From Cinnamomum chago (Eukaryota; Streptophyta; Magnoliopsida; Laurales; Lauraceae): a stretch of 64,000 nucleotides of DNA. Below are positions 33,354 to 43,658 of this stretch, piece by piece. Both the position numbers and the translations under genes were made by a program. The stretch is from positions 64,761,501 through 64,825,500 of the forward strand of contig CP142458.1 in assembly GCA_038049695.1 (NCBI GenBank), given 5' to 3'. Position 1 is the stretch's first letter. Each line of letters opens with the position of its first letter. Under the pieces are notes generated by a model. That model saw nothing but the letters and a program-made list of their open reading frames with translations, had not been told where the DNA came from and did not search any database.

Positions 33354-34478
33354 TCACCAACAGAGGTGATGGGGAGATGATCTCCGTTGGCAGCTTGAAC
33401 AGTGAGATGACCAGTGTAAGGAACGACATTCTGTACTTGTGATGTTCATGGATGCCAAGGCATTGATGATCATTTGGTTAACCATCTCAGGGGTGAGAGG
33501 AACTGGAGACGAAGATTGTGATGTGGAACCAAGCTGTGAGGATGAATCATACTGCAGAGAACCACTGAAGTCAGAGGATGCATAGCATGGAGTGGTTATT
33601 GTGTAAGCAGTAGTAGCTGACGACACGGTGGAAGTATCAGGAGCGGACTGCACATAGTTGCGGGCGTAGAATTGCGAGCCTTCTTCCGACATTCATCAAT
33701 AACATGACCAGTGACTTTACAATATCTGTTAATTCTTGCCTTGCATTGATTTGCATAGCGACCATATTTTTTGCAGTTATGGCACTGAACTTTACTGATG
33801 TCCCGAGGAGGTTGTCTGGTTGTAGCAACATAGGCAAACGGAGCCTCAGCAGATCTTTGTTGTTCCAAAGTAGTTTTCGTAGCCAGACGTTGTTCTTCCC
33901 GCAGAAGTTCTTGAAGGCAGTTATCCAAGCTGGGAATAGTAGCCCTGCTCATCAAGTTCGATCTAACTGGTTCAAACTCCAGACGAAGTTTCATGAGAAG
34001 CTGATCCCGATGACTACTTTGCTGTAATGGAAGTAATTTCGGCAGGAGTGCTGTAGACACCGTGGCAAACTTAATCTCATCATATTCGGACCACAGTCTG
34101 CAAAAGCCATTATAATACTCCTGAATAGACTGGGTGCCTTGAGTGAATTGAGAGATTTCAAGTTCCAATTGAAACTGACGAGCAGCATTGCCTTGTTGAT
34201 AAATGTTCTTAAGATAGTCCCACATTTCACAGGCATTTTTTACAGGGTTTAAGATTGAGGATGAAATGGGATTCAACAGAGCCCAGCAACCATGTCTTGA
34301 TTTGAGCATCCTTTGTTTTCCAAGCTAAAATCTTCTTATCATCTTCCTCAGGTTGAGGGTCAGGTCCATCAATGTGTGCCCAGAGTTCTTTTCCTTCCAA
34401 ATAAATTTGAAATTAGAAGGCCCATGAGGTATAATTTGTTCCATCAAATCGAACCAGGGTTATCTCATGTTTTTCCAT
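33354..34478 (-). pseudogene. copia gag and protease remnant
   Basis: The gag start is the minus-strand ATG at 34478. A frame break near 34310 separates it from the main open part (34309-33596). That part has YLKNIYQQGN, IQEYYNGFCRLW and a zinc knuckle whose histidine is replaced by arginine (CHNCKKYGRYANQC). A second knuckle-like CKVTGHVIDEC follows. The expected protease active-site D-S/T-G segment is absent: the reading jumps near 33,440 from the gag-side spacer to QNVVPYTGHLTVQAANG, which normally lies well after that motif. A deletion has removed it. Confidence 0.85.
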
Positions 34479-35531
34479 TACTAAAGACTAGTAAGAAGCA
34501 CACCCAATTTTAATAACACAAACAGGAGGTGTTGCAACAGATAGCAACCAGCATACGAGATCTGACGGTGAAAAATGTCCAGAGGAGAGGCAACAACAAT
34601 AGGAAGAAGTAACACCAATGATAAAGAAATTAACAGCCAACAACAGTAGTAGTCTCAGATGAAAACAGGAAAAAAAAAAACCATTCGGCAAACAGCAACA
34701 GCAACAATAATAGTAACCCAGATGAAGGAGCAATCAACAGCAGAAATCAAGTAGCAGTAAAATGAAGAAAAATTAACCAGAACATGCAGCAGCAGCAACA
34801 AAGTCCAGAAAAGAACCAGAACAGCAAGCAGCAATAAAAATTCTGGAAACCAGCACCCAAAAAAACCAAAAACGTCTAGGTCGTCTGGGAGTAGAACTGG
34901 ACCTGGGCCCCACCAGGTGATCTCTAGGTAGATCAGAGAGTGGGGATGGGTGAACAGGATAATCAAGCAACTATTGGAAGTGGTCCCAGTCAAATCAGTT
35001 CCAGATCCTGGATTTTGGACGGCCGAGATAAAAACAAGTGGAAAAAATTGAATTTCAACAAAAACAGGTAGAAGACCTACCTCTGATGATCAATAAATCT
35101 TGAAAAAATCTTTATAAACAAGAAGATATTCAGTCGACCAAGAGGGAAGAATCCGCTGAGAATGGTGATGTTGATCACAGGTGGGCTACGCATGATCAGA
35201 GATGATCAGGGATGATCAGAGAGGATCCAGCTAAAGAAAAATATCATAGATGGCTTCCAAGGCTTGGAAGATGACTCAGGAGACGATCAGAGATGATCAA
35301 CCTGGGACCTCTGATGAGAAATAATTCCAGGAAAAATCACCAAAATTCCTGAAATAAACCTGCGACCATACTGGGCTGCTTCTGCAGATGAGTTGATGAT
35401 GATCTGAAGTTGGCCACGTTTGATATGAGATGATCAGATCTGATCATGGAGTATCTGGGATGATCAGTGATGATCTGAGGTTGGACGGAGGGCTTCCAGA
35501 TCATTGGATGTGAAAGAAACTAAAACCCTAG
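34479..35531 (-). other. copia 5' untranslated leader
   Basis: Lies between the primer binding site and gag. It is rich in CAG/CAA-type repeats (about 34650-34850) and GATGATCAGA motifs (35180-35480). No coding domain. Confidence 0.6.
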
Positions 35532-35543
35532 GCTCTGATACCA
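35532..35543 (-). other. copia primer binding site
   Basis: Minus strand TGGTATCAGAGC directly next to the 5' LTR, complementary to the 3' end of plant initiator methionine tRNA. Confidence 0.93.
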
Positions 35544-35717
35544 TGTCATTCATAGAGATGGAAACCAGAATACAGAAAATACAAAATAATGTTTTTAATC
35601 CAGTGCCCATTAGGGTCGAATGTTCTCCCATTATAAAGGGGTTGAATCCCTGATTACATGCAACTATCATTATCTCATCTAATCTAGATCCTAAAAATCA
35701 GTTTTACAATTGACTAA

Positions 35718-36564
35718 GGGGTCGTTTGTTTCTTGTGAAAGTGATTCACATGTGTAAATGACCCACATATGAGTCATTTGCATATGTAAATGACTCACAT
35801 GTGGATCAGATTCCACTGTTTGTTACTAGCATAACATTTCACATGTGAATATATGAATAAGTTGTAGATTGTTTGATGATATCTCAACATCCAAGCAACA
35901 TCAATGGTTGAAAATTGGACACGTGACCGTATTTGAGCTTCTGAAGAATATGAACGGTCCTGATTTTACAGGTGGGGCCCAGAACATAAAAAATCATAAA
36001 AGGCGGACTGGGTATGTTAGTAACAATAGGTTGTATATTGTTTGATGATATCTCAGCCTCTATGCATCATCAACGGTTGAAAATTGGACACAAGGCCGTG
36101 GTTGAGCTTCTAAAGAATATGAACGGTCCTGATTTTACAGGTGGGTCCCAGAAAAATAAAAAAATAATAAAAGGCGGACTGCTATATGTTAGTAACAGTA
36201 GATTAATCGAACGGCTCTGATTATGTTGATCATATCTCAACCTCCATGCATCATCAACGGTTGAAAATTGGACACATGGCCGTGTTTGAGCTTCTTAAGA
36301 GAATGAACGGTCTGGATGTTACAAGTGGGGCCCAAAAAAAAAAAAAAAAAAAGGCGGACTGCTACAGTGCCTCAGTATTGTGTGAAAGTGTTTCACACCT
36401 CTTGAGGTGTGAAAATGCAATGCATAAAAATGGCCATTTTTCACACCATTTACACAACTATTTTACACATGTGACTCAAAATCACACCAAACAAACATGA
36501 TTTTTGTGTATCCATTACCCATGTGATTCAATTACATATGTAAATGGAAAAAACAAACGTCCCC
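35718..36564. mobile_element. PIF/Harbinger (Tourist-like) MITE, 847 bp
   Basis: The left end is GGGGTCGTTTGTTT and the right end read on minus is GGGGACGTTTGTTT. A 3-bp target duplication TAA lies at 35715-35717 and 36565-36567. The partner LTR shows the empty site with one TAA, which proves the insertion and its borders. A 3-bp TAA/TTA duplication with GGG-starting TIRs is typical of PIF/Harbinger elements. No transposase is present. Confidence 0.95.
35861..36370. repeat. three ~170-185 bp tandem units in the MITE
   Basis: Units start near 35861, 36030 and 36201. Each has a TGATGATATCTCA-like start, CATCAACGGTTGAAAATTGG, GAGCTTCT, AATATGAACGGTC and AAAGGCGGACTG. The third unit lacks the TTGTTTGATG start and has a long A-run. 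The MITE is enlarged by this array. Confidence 0.88.
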
Positions 36565-36636
36565 TAAGTAAGATATGATGACTGGGCCCAAAATGAGCCT
36601 GGGCTTGGATTGACACGTTACACCCCTAACTACCTA

Positions 36637-37093
36637 ACATCTACTCTCTCAACTTCTCTATACACTCCCCTTTCCCAAAGAACCTCCCTCCCTCTCCCTC
36701 TCTCCCTCCCTCTCCCCCTTCAGCGGTGCTGCGGGAGGGGTGGGGGTGGGGTTAGTTTAAATTAGGTTAGTGTAGAAAGAAGTTGGGAGAAGTAAAGAGA
36801 CTCTAATAAATGTCATTTTAGGTAATTTACTACATGAATATATTAGTCATAAAATTTGCAGTATGTGAAAAAAGACCTCCGGTGTGCATTTAGCAGCTCT
36901 CTTGGCACTATGTTTGAGAACACTTTTTGGCTAACAGCTTGCCAGCAAATTCAGAGTATAGAACACCCGTATGGTAAATGTCCCTTCAATGTGATCTACC
37001 ATATCATATACTAGTCAATCTTGTACTGTAAATGCTGCTAATTAAAGGGTAACAAGTACCCAGGTTATTGAGAGCCACAACTATGGATTTGTA
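36637..37093. other. intergenic, nothing recognised
   Basis: Has a CT-rich tract at about 36,684-36,721 and no gene. Confidence 0.4.
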
Positions 37094-37800
37094 TAGGTAA
37101 ATTCTGTTAAAGATAAGGACGCCAATTCAAACTCAACTGATTCTCATCTATCTTAGTTTTCATATCTCCTTGGATCAAAAGTCAACAAGTGGTTATGCTG
37201 TCTATCTTGGATGTAATCTCATTAGTTGGAACTCGAAGAAACAAGTCACTATTGCAAGGTCCAGCACTGAAGCAGAATATAGAGGTGTTGCCATTGTCTC
37301 CTGTGAATTAGTTTGGCTACAGTCTCTTCTTCGCGAGCTTGGCTTCAATTTGTATAGGCCACCTACAGTCTGGTGTGATAAACTTGGTGCTACTTACCAC
37401 TCCGTCAATCCAGTTTTTCATGGACGTACAAAGCATGTTGAAGTTGATATTCACTTCATCCGTGATTTGGTAGCCAAAAAGCAACTTGATGTTTGTTACA
37501 TTTCCACGCAAGACCAAATTGCTGATGTTTTTACTAAACCTCTTAGTTCTTCACGATTTGCAAGCATGCGTACCAAGCTTACTGTCTTTGATAGACACTC
37601 ATGCTTGAGGGGGCTTGTTACGGATAAGGATATCAAAGAAAATTCTATTAGAGATAAGGACGCCAATTCAAACTCAACTGATTCACGTCTATCTTAGTTT
37701 TCATATCTCCTGGGATCTGATTCACTGCTTATCATCAGCAACTGTTTTCTCTTTAAATAAGTGTAACAGTCTTTGACAAATGTAAGTGAGAAAATACAAT
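37094..37800 (+). mobile_element. deleted copia element: LTR piece, RNase H, LTR
   Basis: A 75-bp LTR-like piece (about 37094-37170, GATAAGGACGCCAATTCAAA and onward) joins straight into a copia RNase H (37170-37610: STSGYAVYLG, STEAEYRGVA, WCDKLGATY, ADVFTKPL). After a TTGAGGGGGCT polypurine tract the 3' LTR starts TGTTACGGATAAGG at 37616. It repeats the same 75 bp at 37638-37715, then has a TTTAAATAAG promoter-like motif near 37750. Gag, protease, integrase and RT are gone, as expected from an internal deletion between the 5' LTR and pol. The family differs from the 28421 element. It is a relic. Confidence 0.82.
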
Positions 37801-39523
37801 TTCTTAATTCAAACTATCCGGAGGTTCAAACTCATAAAAACTAGATTTGGGATCTATTTTAGGCTCGGATTAATAAAAGGATAAGGATTTGAAATCCAAT
37901 TTAGATTTCAATTGATAAATAGGTCCTCTTCTAGAACCATACAGGTTCCGAGTAGTAGACCCGGCACCCTACATACAAGTCTTTAATATCGCAAACTATA
38001 GCTCAAAATTAAAGTTTGTTGGGCATTTTTATATTTAATCCTTAATGTAATAGACTCAATGCATTGTTATAATTTGAATGATATATTTATTTTAAGTAAA
38101 AAATAAATAAAATAGAAAACAAATTAGAATCAATTTTGGAACTAAACTTCGGTCCTCTAGAAAAACCCAATTCTGGAACTGGATTCAGATCTTCTTATCG
38201 AAATCGGATCTGGAACCAACAAAAACTCGAAACCCTTATTTAGAAACTAACAGATCTTGGGTTGTGTCCACTATGGTTCTGATCACATGTAGTGTGCATT
38301 ACAAAGTCATTTCAATACCCTTCTGTTAATATGCATTAGCCTTAATTAAACCTCTAATGATAGTGACATATACAGCAATGGAGCTCTCTCTCCCTCCCTC
38401 CCCAAATGATTGTTCCATGTGGTGCCACATGTACATTGTGTAGACTCCAGAATACTCTCGATGTTTGTTAACAAATTGATCATACAGAGAGATAAACAGA
38501 AGTCCTTTCAATGTCCACCCATCATAATCATTTTGGAAAGGTAATGGTCCAGTTGGGCCATTGATGATGGCATGGCTAGCTGTGTGTGGCTGTTGTTAAA
38601 CCTACATTAATGGGATGGTTATTGGTCTATTCCTTTGTATGGAGGAATGAAACACGGCAATGTTGACACTCTCAAGTCCCAACTACCTTGGTGTTGGAGG
38701 TACATGTGCATTACTATATTTTACTAGGCTACTCTAATCGCATTGTTAAGTATTCATAGGTGGGATCCAATTTGAAATCTAAACAGTTAAACATCATTAT
38801 GTAAATCTCTCCTCCAAAAGAATTATGGCTACCATCATATTACTTTATGTGAATAACACATGATTTTACTCTTTTTTCCCTTATTTTTACTCGTGTTTTT
38901 CACTTGATTAATCTGATTTTAGCAAGATTTTACTTGAGACTTGTTTGTTTGCTTAGAACGTAAAGGAGTTTACGGTCAAATGAGCTCCATCGAAGGATTA
39001 CTAAAGGGGTCAGGGCTAAAGGATATGAGGTCGTTTGGATTTGAATTACTGAGGTGATGTTGGATATTCATTAATTTAAAGACGTGATCAGTTGGCCAGG
39101 TCAGCCCTAAAAAACCTAAATTCTGAAAAGGGCTCAAAAGATCCGACCCACTAGTTCATAATCTGGGTCCAATTAACCCGTTTGGATAGCCCCAAAGTCA
39201 AGGGCTTCAACTAAAGCTCCAAATTGACTATGACTAATTCTAGAATGTCAGAGGTCGGTGGGTACCCTCGAACAGCTCATATATTAAAGTGGATGGGTCC
39301 ATTTCTGAAAGAGTCTGATGCATGTTCTTACATACACTAGTGAGATCAGATAGATGCATGTGGGCAACCTGATCAGCACAGGTTCAAATCCCAAACATTG
39401 CATGTTCTTTACGGCACCAGATAAATGTGGGGCCACATGTGATCAAAACAAAGTCAAGACCCAAACAGAGAGTATTAAAGACAAAAATAAAATATAAAAA
39501 AAAGGCCAGAGTCTTTTTTTTTT
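37801..39523. other. intergenic, no gene recognised
   Basis: AT-rich. No domain, paired repeat or target duplication found. Confidence 0.45.
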
Positions 39524-39664
39524 TTTACCCCACCCAAGGGGGCCGGGATCCAAGAGAGAGCCCCCGCATACACACAAGAAGGTAGCCCACCCAAGTGAGA
39601 AAGAGGCCTACACAAGCAGGAAGAACTCACGCTCTTTACCACTCCGGTAAGGAACGGTTCTTGG
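39524..39664 (-). mobile_element. possible family-B SINE relative
   Basis: The minus strand reads GAACCGTTCCTTACCGGAGTG, like the A-box region of family B, and ends in an A-run (T-run on +). No B box is visible and the body differs, so the link is tentative. Confidence 0.35.
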
Positions 39665-40592
39665 CCAGAGTTCTACTTAGCAGTGTCTAAATTGTTCGTG
39701 ATATTTTTCCAAATATTGTGATATTATTAGAAAAAATAAACTTATTGAGAATATTACAAGAAAATATTGTGATATGTTAAGATATTTGCAAAATAAAACT
39801 TTCAGGGGAGAAAGTGAGAAAATCACAATATTAACAAAAAAAAATTATATCAAAATTCAGTGTGTTCCATTTTCAACCTTGGGCCTAAGATGAAGTGCAC
39901 TCCATTTTATAGCCAGTTCTATATAAAAAGTTATTTTTATATTTTTATTCACTTAAGTTTATATTTTATTTTATTACCCAATAACATCAACTATCAAATA
40001 TCCACGCTTTGGTAGGAAATGAATGCTCACCATTTACCTTATATATTGAATTTTTGTAAATAAGACACCTTTTAGACTTTGCTCTTCACCATTTGGTAAA
40101 GTCCCTTTCATATAAATTCAATAGGGATTTCCCAAATGTGCCCTTTCACTAGGGAATTTGGGAAGAAAATGTTATAAAAATTAGATTGCGAGGAGTTGGT
40201 TTGGTTGTTTCATGCAGATTTCCTCCATTTTAGTTCTTCGTTTTATTTAATATTATGAAAAACAGTTTCTAAGAATTATTTTAAGGGCCCGTTTGTTTAT
40301 TGAAATTGAACTTTTAGTTCTAAAAGTCGTTAAAATTGAAGATTCATAAGTAGCTATATATCAAGTAATCTCCACTTTTAATAGAAGTAAATCAATGGTA
40401 TCCTAGCAGTAAGCACCTCCCTCTCCACAAACAATGCATGTTTATAAATAAACAATGCAAAATGCCCATGAAGCTGGAAATCATCAACTTTATGCAATAT
40501 AGTATAATATACACATACTCAAACACTGTGAAAAAGGAAAATTTATAAGGCTAGCTAAGAGTATTTTGAAGTATATAATTTTCTGTTCTATC
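39665..40592. other. intergenic, no gene recognised
   Basis: AT-rich. GGGCCCGTTTGTTT at 40287 resembles a Harbinger end, but no partner end was found. Confidence 0.4.
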
Positions 40593-40773
40593 TTTTTTTT
40601 TTTTGATAACGTAGGGTTCCCAGCCCTTTGGGCCAGAATAATCCCTACGGGCCCATGAGAGAAAGCCGGGTAAAATTCCTCTGTAACCCCAGTGTGGTAG
40701 AGCAGTTTCGAACCCACAACCTCCGGGTGCAAACCGTAGTCCTAGGCCAACTGAGCTACCCCTCGGGGTTAAT
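40593..40773 (-). mobile_element. tRNA-derived SINE, family A
   Basis: Full-length, on the minus strand. Head GGGGTAGCTCAGTTGGCCTA (A box), GGGTTCGAAACT (B box), the family body and an A-tail (T-run on +). The target duplication TTTTCTGTTCTATC (40579-40592 and 40774-40787) is 14 bp and exact, so this is one of the youngest copies. Confidence 0.94.
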
Positions 40774-41084
40774 TTTTCTGTTCTATCTAAACACTTCCTA
40801 ATCAAAGAGCTAGTGGGCATGGGAGATCTTATAAATCCCAACCTTTATTTGTTCAGGGGGCATTTGTTTAGTGAAGTGTATAGTACAAGTAAAATAAAGG
40901 AACTAATTATGAATAAAGTTAAGATGGGTGAAGAGTAAAGAACTACATGATAAAAACATTACTCCTCTCCTTTAATTGTACTTGGTGCAGAGTTAACTTT
41001 ATGCCATATCATTGATTAATCTCCACTAAAAGGGTATCACTTCGGTGCAGAAGAAAGGGCCCGCCCGGCCCGGCCCGGCCCTCA
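40774..41084. other. intergenic
   Basis: Nothing except a GGCCC-rich start of the next repeat at about 41,058. Confidence 0.4.
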
Positions 41085-41260
41085 ACAAATTCTTAAAATG
41101 GGGGCTTTTATTTTTAAGAAAAAGCTCCAGGGCTTGGATCATACTAACCCCGCCTAGCCCTCCTACTTTCTTTATTATCTATATATATACATATTTATGT
41201 AAATATATACTAAAATGCCCTTATAAAATCAGGATACGAAAGAGAAATTGTATGATAAAT
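41085..41260 (+). repeat. dispersed repeat, copy 1
   Basis: Shares AAAATG(G/A)GGGCTTTTATTT, GGGCTTGGAT, ATATATACATAT, GTAAATATATACTAAAATGC and neighbouring bases with an inverted copy at 59155-59370. A preceding GGCCC-rich stretch resembles the termini of the hAT elements here, but no target duplication was found. No coding capacity. Confidence 0.65.
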
Positions 41261-43498
41261 AATTTTTTGGAATGGCTACCTAATGCATTCCCCCTAGGCT
41301 AATGTTTTTTGTTGCTTTTCTTGTTGTTGCTTTGTTTGGTCTCTTAAGGAAATTGACTTTCCTGCCAAAAAATAAAAGTTGAAATATATATATAAAAAAA
41401 AAACAAAACAAAACAAAAACCTAACTTTAGTTTTGTCTTTTTGAGAATTTCCTTTTTATAATTTCTTCAGCAACCCTAGCCACATCCAAGGTCTGCCGGC
41501 TGGTTGGTACCAAAATATTACCCACCTTTTAAATATCTTCTTTCAATTTTCCACTCTAAGATTGTTTGAAAGAAAGCTCATTTTGGAGTCAATACTAAAA
41601 TTCAGTAGAAATTAGAAATTAGGCAATCAGGCAATCAGACTCTTAATAATCATTACATTCAACATGTTATATTTGAATATTTCTTTTGAGACATTTAGCT
41701 TGATGTGTAATAAATGGGACCACCGACCTTGTGATCTTGCAAGATTTTTTCTTTTTTTTGGTTGTTTTCTTGGATTGATGAAGTCAGAATGGCTTTTAAT
41801 TCAAAAGTAGAAAAGAAATCTTAGTTCCAGGACTGGATCCAGTTCTGAGTTGGAATGGGCAGGTGTTCTGTGTATCATGTGAAGGAATGGAGGAAAGGAT
41901 AAAAAATTATTTTTGTTTTGTGTAGCGTGGGGGAGTCCAGATCCTTTGACTTGAAGAAATCCTAAGTTGAAGAAGCCCAACTCCTTAAAAATCTGATCAG
42001 CTTAAAAGGATCTCTGTTAAATTGAAAGGGTCTCCCAAATTTTACTCCAATAATAATTGGTCACACTATAAGATGGTTTGTTTGATTAGTAGTGTCATTT
42101 ATTAAAATCTTATGAATATTTATGAATTACCTTTTTTTATCGAACAATAAATCTTAGGGTGAGACCGACTTCTATTGTGGTAAATTTTAAAGATACCATA
42201 TATACTAAAACAGTATGGATTTGGGGAGGTAAAACCCCACGGTAATCATGACGGTCCGCTACGTCACTGCGGCTAGCCTGCCATGCATCCGGGTATGGGC
42301 AACCTATAGTGATGTGGCGGACCCTGAGTACTTCACTCTTTGTCATCATGTGTAGACGCAATCATAGGATCCCGATTCATACTAAAAGCGACATTTATTT
42401 TGAACAGTGATAACTCTAAAAAGTTGAGGCTTACTGTGGAGTTCCACTTCTTTTAATTTGGGATTTCCGTTTGGGAATTTACTATCAAAGTAAAAATAAC
42501 GTAAAGCCTTCATTCTTCAGACAATGGGTCATGTGAAAATTACACATCTTCAAAATTCCCTCATCCTAAAAAAAAAAAAGAAGTATAAAAACAATTTCTT
42601 TGCTCCACTAAATGACAAAAAAAAACAGCCACGTATTACAAAAAAAAGTCAAGAAAACTCCATACCAATCCACTAAAAATAAAATGTCATCATAACCCCT
42701 TGTGTTTTATTATCTTTTGATTTAATACTTTACATTATTTTTACTTTACCAGTAAATTGCCAAAACGGCAAGAAATTAAAGCCTCAGTGGATCCAAGGGC
42801 CCGGGATGGTGATGGACAGGTATTTTAGCTGTTAGGTAGGGTAGGAATTAAGGCTCCTTGCTAAGGTGGTTGTGCTTCAATCCACTGTAAAGGCTACTTG
42901 CTAGGGTGGTTGTGCTTCAATCCAATTGCCTACCCAATGCCAAGGATTTCTGTGATTTTAAATCTGTTCCAAGAAGTAACAAATAATAATACCCAATCTC
43001 CCAAAAACTTCCAGCCGTAGAAAAGAGGCAAGAAAAATCGAAGTGGGTCAAGACCATTTCAACTGTATTCCCAATCCACATTACTCATTTCTCTGAGTAA
43101 GCCCCCAACCACCCATATCTCTCTCTCATTGATGAATGGGTGTACATACCATCTCACCAGTTATCTTCTAACACGCAAGAGACTCCTATCTAACACGCAA
43201 GAGACTCTTAACATTGAAATAGCTTGCAGCAGGCCTAGCTCATTGATGAAACACTTCCATGGGTTTGTATGTATATAACAAAGGGAATTGATTGCGGTTT
43301 AATTCTAACTGATGCTTGATGACTTGGCCGCCTAGTTAGCTTTTTAAGGAGTCTGGGAGGTGAGGAGATTGTGGTAGTAAGGAGTTTGGGAGGTGGTAGT
43401 AAGGAGTTTGGGAGGTGAGGACATAGTGTGGTAGTGTGAAAGGAAAAAAAGCTTCCAGAAGAGTCTCTTAAGACTCTTTCCTGTCTTTCTTTGTTAAA
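41261..43498. other. intergenic and CER3 upstream region
   Basis: No gene recognised. Contains a 40-bp tandem duplication at 42851-42926 (units starting AGGCTCCTTGCTAAGG and AGGCTACTTGCTAGGG). Further short doubled motifs lie at 43170-43210 and 43380-43420, close to the CER3 promoter. A clear TATA box was not identified. Confidence 0.5.
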
Positions 43499-43517
43499 CT
43501 CTCTCTCTCTCTCTCTC
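43499..43517 (+). repeat. CT microsatellite upstream of CER3
   Basis: A (CT)n run about 140 bp before the start codon, probably in the promoter or 5' leader. Confidence 0.8.
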
Positions 43518-43658
43518 ACCATTTTATATTAGCTTTGTGTGGTTCACTCCATTGGGTAATCTTTTTTTTGTGGGCTAATCCTATCAATTTTGAAAAATCA
43601 TAGTGGGGTTGTGAGGTTCTCAATTTGGGAGAAGGGGTAGAACAGAAAAGAAGAAAAG

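Larger units (their letters stand above)
28421..36615 (-). mobile_element. complete Ty1/copia retrotransposon, nested inserts
   Basis: A copia element on the minus strand. Two 222-bp LTRs bound it, each with TGTCA...TGACA termini: 28421-28642 (3' LTR) and 35544-36615 (5' LTR, with a MITE inside). The target duplication CGTTA is perfect (28416-28420 and 36616-36620). A primer binding site TGGTATCAGAGC, complementary to initiator methionine tRNA, lies at 35543-35532. A G-rich polypurine tract borders the 3' LTR. Gag, integrase, RT and RNase H remains lie between in copia order. About seven substitutions separate the LTRs, so the insertion is moderately old. A 1.77-kb solo LTR interrupts RT. Confidence 0.95.
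35544..36615 (-). repeat. copia 5' LTR interrupted by a MITE
   Basis: Matches the 28421-28642 LTR in two pieces (35544-35717 and 36565-36615) around an 847-bp insertion. Its outer end is TGACA followed by CGTTA. Confidence 0.95.
27748..36628. mobile_element. hAT MITE split by a complete copia element
   Basis: The left end TAGGGGTGTAAAAAAAA (27748) and the right end TTACACCCCTA (to 36628) are inverted repeats. The flanks ACTACTTA (27740-27747) and ACTACCTA (36629-36636) are an 8-bp duplication with one mismatch. The element proper is only about 0.68 kb (27748-28420 plus 36621-36628). It is full of CGGTT/AACCG motifs. The copia element entered almost at its right end, so just 13 bp of right terminus (counting the target site) remain beyond it. 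Confidence 0.85.

Noticed and set aside
35861..36500. two similar short proteins in tandem
   Set aside because: They are translations of the MITE's internal tandem repeats, not genes.
36655..36745. relation between this CT-rich stretch and the GA-rich tract at 59.4 kb
   Set aside because: Similarity is limited to simple sequence composition.
40287..40860. Harbinger MITE starting GGGCCCGTTTGTTT and ending near 40,860
   Set aside because: No convincing inverted partner end or 3-bp duplication could be found.
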